A stretch of DNA of 6,213 bases from Bacteroidota bacterium. GTDB lineage: Bacteria > Bacteroidota > Bacteroidia > Chitinophagales > Chitinophagaceae. Positions 5,499 through 6,213 of the stretch are shown here, piece by piece; positions within the stretch are counted from its first letter, which is position 1; each line of letters begins with the position of its first letter. Location: positions 1-6,213 of the forward strand of contig JAFAAT010000082.1 in assembly GCA_023426425.1 (NCBI GenBank), written 5' to 3'. The position numbers and the translations under genes were made by a program. The notes below the pieces were generated by a model. It ran no database searches, had not been told where the DNA came from, and saw only the letters and a program-made list of their open reading frames with translations.

Positions 5499-5518
5499 CG
5501 TACTTCACGTAAAGTACG
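5499..5518. promoter_or_regulatory. 20-bp near-perfect palindrome, possible operator
   Basis: CGTACTT (5499-5505) and AAGTACG (5512-5518) are exact inverted repeats. The six bases between (CACGTA) are also symmetric apart from one mismatched pair, so the whole 20 bp is a palindrome with a single defect. It lies 42 bases upstream of the response regulator start and 80 bases after the end of the next gene. The T-tract needed for a terminator is missing on both strands, so a dimeric regulator site is the better reading. The regulator is unknown. Confidence 0.45.
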
Positions 5519-5598
5519 ACTAAAAAGCGACTATCTCAAATAGATGCTGCGGACCGGACGGCACTCCTTGTCTAAAATGGGGACAGGGTTGACGGAGA

Positions 5599-5913
5599 TT
5601 AGCGATTCGGATTCATCTTTAGTTTCTCAACGAGGGCATCCGAAGCCTGGTCAGAGTAGATCCCGTAGGCATTCACAAGCACGCCTTTCACCCCATGTTT
5701 GGGAGAAGATATCGCATAGACAATAGCTTCATCGTCCGGATTGGATGGACCTTCAAAGCGGTAGACCTTGTCTATTTCAAAATCTTCGGGAGAGAGAGAA
5801 GTTTCCGTTCTTGAGCAGATCAGGCAGTCTTTCCTGATATTAAGGTCAAGAGTATAGCCATCCTTTCTAAGGCCATTGACCGTTTCTGATAATGTTCCGT
5901 AGCTCTCTTTCAT
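5599..5913 (-). CDS. Conserved small Bacteroidota protein, CxxC motif
   Basis: A 104-residue soluble protein of a family common in Bacteroidota. The recognisable pattern is a helix with LSETVNGLRKDGYTLDLN, a DCLIC motif (C30 and C33), SPEDFEIDKVYRFEGPSNPDDEAIVYAIS (about 41-69) and KGVLVNAYGIYSD (76-88). From memory, database entries for this family sometimes carry the name phosphoribosylpyrophosphate synthetase. Nothing here supports that: the protein is about a third of the enzyme's length and lacks its PRPP-binding loop. Function is unknown. The two cysteines could bind metal but have no partner pair. The ATG at 5913 is chosen over a GTG at 5931 because that GTG lies on the perfect -7 element, and because family members start close to the MKESYGTLSE region. 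The gene lies 39 bases downstream of the RlpA-like gene's stop on the same strand, but appears to have its own promoter. Confidence 0.82.
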   Translation of the reverse strand: MKESYGTLSETVNGLRKDGYTLDLNIRKDCLICSRTETSLSPEDFEIDKVYRFEGPSNPDDEAIVYAISSPKHGVKGVLVNAYGIYSDQASDALVEKLKMNPNR

Positions 5914-5930
5914 AGCTGATAATGATAGCA

Positions 5931-5938
5931 CAAAGGTA
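5931..5938 (-). promoter_or_regulatory. -7 promoter element for the 104-residue protein
   Basis: The minus strand reads TACCTTTG, a perfect TAnnTTTG match, ending 17 bases before the ATG at 5913. Transcription would start near 5925 and leave a leader of about 12 bases. This rules out the upstream GTG as the main start. No clear -33 TTTG is visible in the 17-23 base range. Confidence 0.55.
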
Positions 5939-5952
5939 AGGGTCTTCCGTGT

Positions 5953-6213
5953 CTATTGTTTGTAACTGATCTCGCACCAGACTTTTTCGCCTGAGACCAG
6001 CAGCTCCCGTTTTGCGTCCTGACTCAGACCCAGCATGGCATTGTGATAGGTTCTGGTACCCGGCACTTTACCAATGACTTTCGCGTAGATAACTTTATTG
6101 GTTCCAGGATTCCTTACTTTAATGATGGTACCTCTGGGTGCTATATTATGCAGGGCAAAATAGACTCCATCGCTACCTTTACCATTGAAGAAAGCGGCGG
6201 TTCCTTTTTCGTT
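5953..6213 (-). CDS. RlpA-like DPBB domain protein, C-terminal fragment
   Basis: This frame is open from the right window edge to a TAG at 5953-5955 and encodes the last 86 residues of a larger protein. The pattern is GTAAFFNGKGSDGVYFALHN, then APRGTIIKVRNPGTNKVIYAKVIGKVPG and HNAMLGLSQDAKREL, ending VWCEISYKQ. It matches the double-psi beta-barrel found at the C-terminus of many Bacteroidota LysM-type peptidoglycan-binding proteins, related to RlpA and EG45-like domains. In such proteins LysM repeats bind the cell wall and the barrel may act on or bind glycan. Whether LysM repeats and a signal peptide are present cannot be seen, because the N-terminus lies outside the window. Whether the lytic active-site residues of true RlpA are kept is also unclear from the fragment. 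Stop, frame and family pattern agree well. Confidence 0.78.
   Translation of the reverse strand, partial: NEKGTAAFFNGKGSDGVYFALHNIAPRGTIIKVRNPGTNKVIYAKVIGKVPGTRTYHNAMLGLSQDAKRELLVSGEKVWCEISYKQ

Noticed and set aside
5499..5526. Reading the 20-bp palindrome as an intrinsic terminator
   Set aside because: The stem is followed by an A-run on the plus strand and by no T-run on the minus strand, so it lacks the terminator signature for the only genes nearby.
5914..5931. GTG start at 5931 for the 104-residue protein
   Set aside because: The GTG lies on a perfect TAnnTTTG promoter element, so it would not be transcribed in full, and the family N-terminus fits the ATG at 5913.

Overview
This 6.2 kb window looks like a chromosomal segment of a Bacteroidota bacterium, probably of the Chitinophagaceae or a near relative. 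The main evidence is a secreted protein with a type IX secretion (T9SS) type A sorting domain. Further support comes from TAnnTTTG-type -7 promoter elements, the lack of obvious Shine-Dalgarno sequences, and several small protein families typical of this phylum. Family names come from recognising sequence patterns by eye, not from database searches.

Layout, left to right. Positions 1-91 (-) hold the first 30 codons of a DUF58-type protein that runs off the left edge. Diverging from it is a T9SS-exported cell-surface or secreted protein (256-1434, +), followed by a strong hairpin terminator. A roughly 300-base gap with an 11-bp tandem repeat follows, then a convergent DUF4268 gene (1740-2201, -). 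Diverging again is an App1/DUF2183 HAD-like phosphatase (2302-3468, +), then a 3-hydroxybutyryl-CoA dehydrogenase (3589-4572, +) with a 12-bp hairpin terminator. The largest gap (4573-5039) is structurally rich. It holds a cluster of DnaA-box-like 9-mers, a perfect 14-bp palindrome, a G-rich stretch and a second 11-bp repeat array. The right end is all on the minus strand: a single-domain response regulator (5040-5456), a 104-residue conserved Bacteroidota protein (5599-5913), and the last 86 codons of a protein ending in an RlpA-like double-psi beta-barrel (5953-6213).

The genes do not form one pathway. They look like separate transcription units: MoxR/DUF58-type function, T9SS export, lipid or phosphatase chemistry, acyl-CoA metabolism, two-component signalling and cell-wall biology. 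I see no phage, IS element, CRISPR array, tRNA or rRNA. I found no convincing new multi-gene system. The observations most worth following are non-coding: the DnaA-box-like cluster, the two 11-bp repeat arrays, a near-perfect 20-bp palindrome upstream of the response regulator, and a perfect -7 element placed so close to the DUF4268 start that its mRNA may be leaderless.
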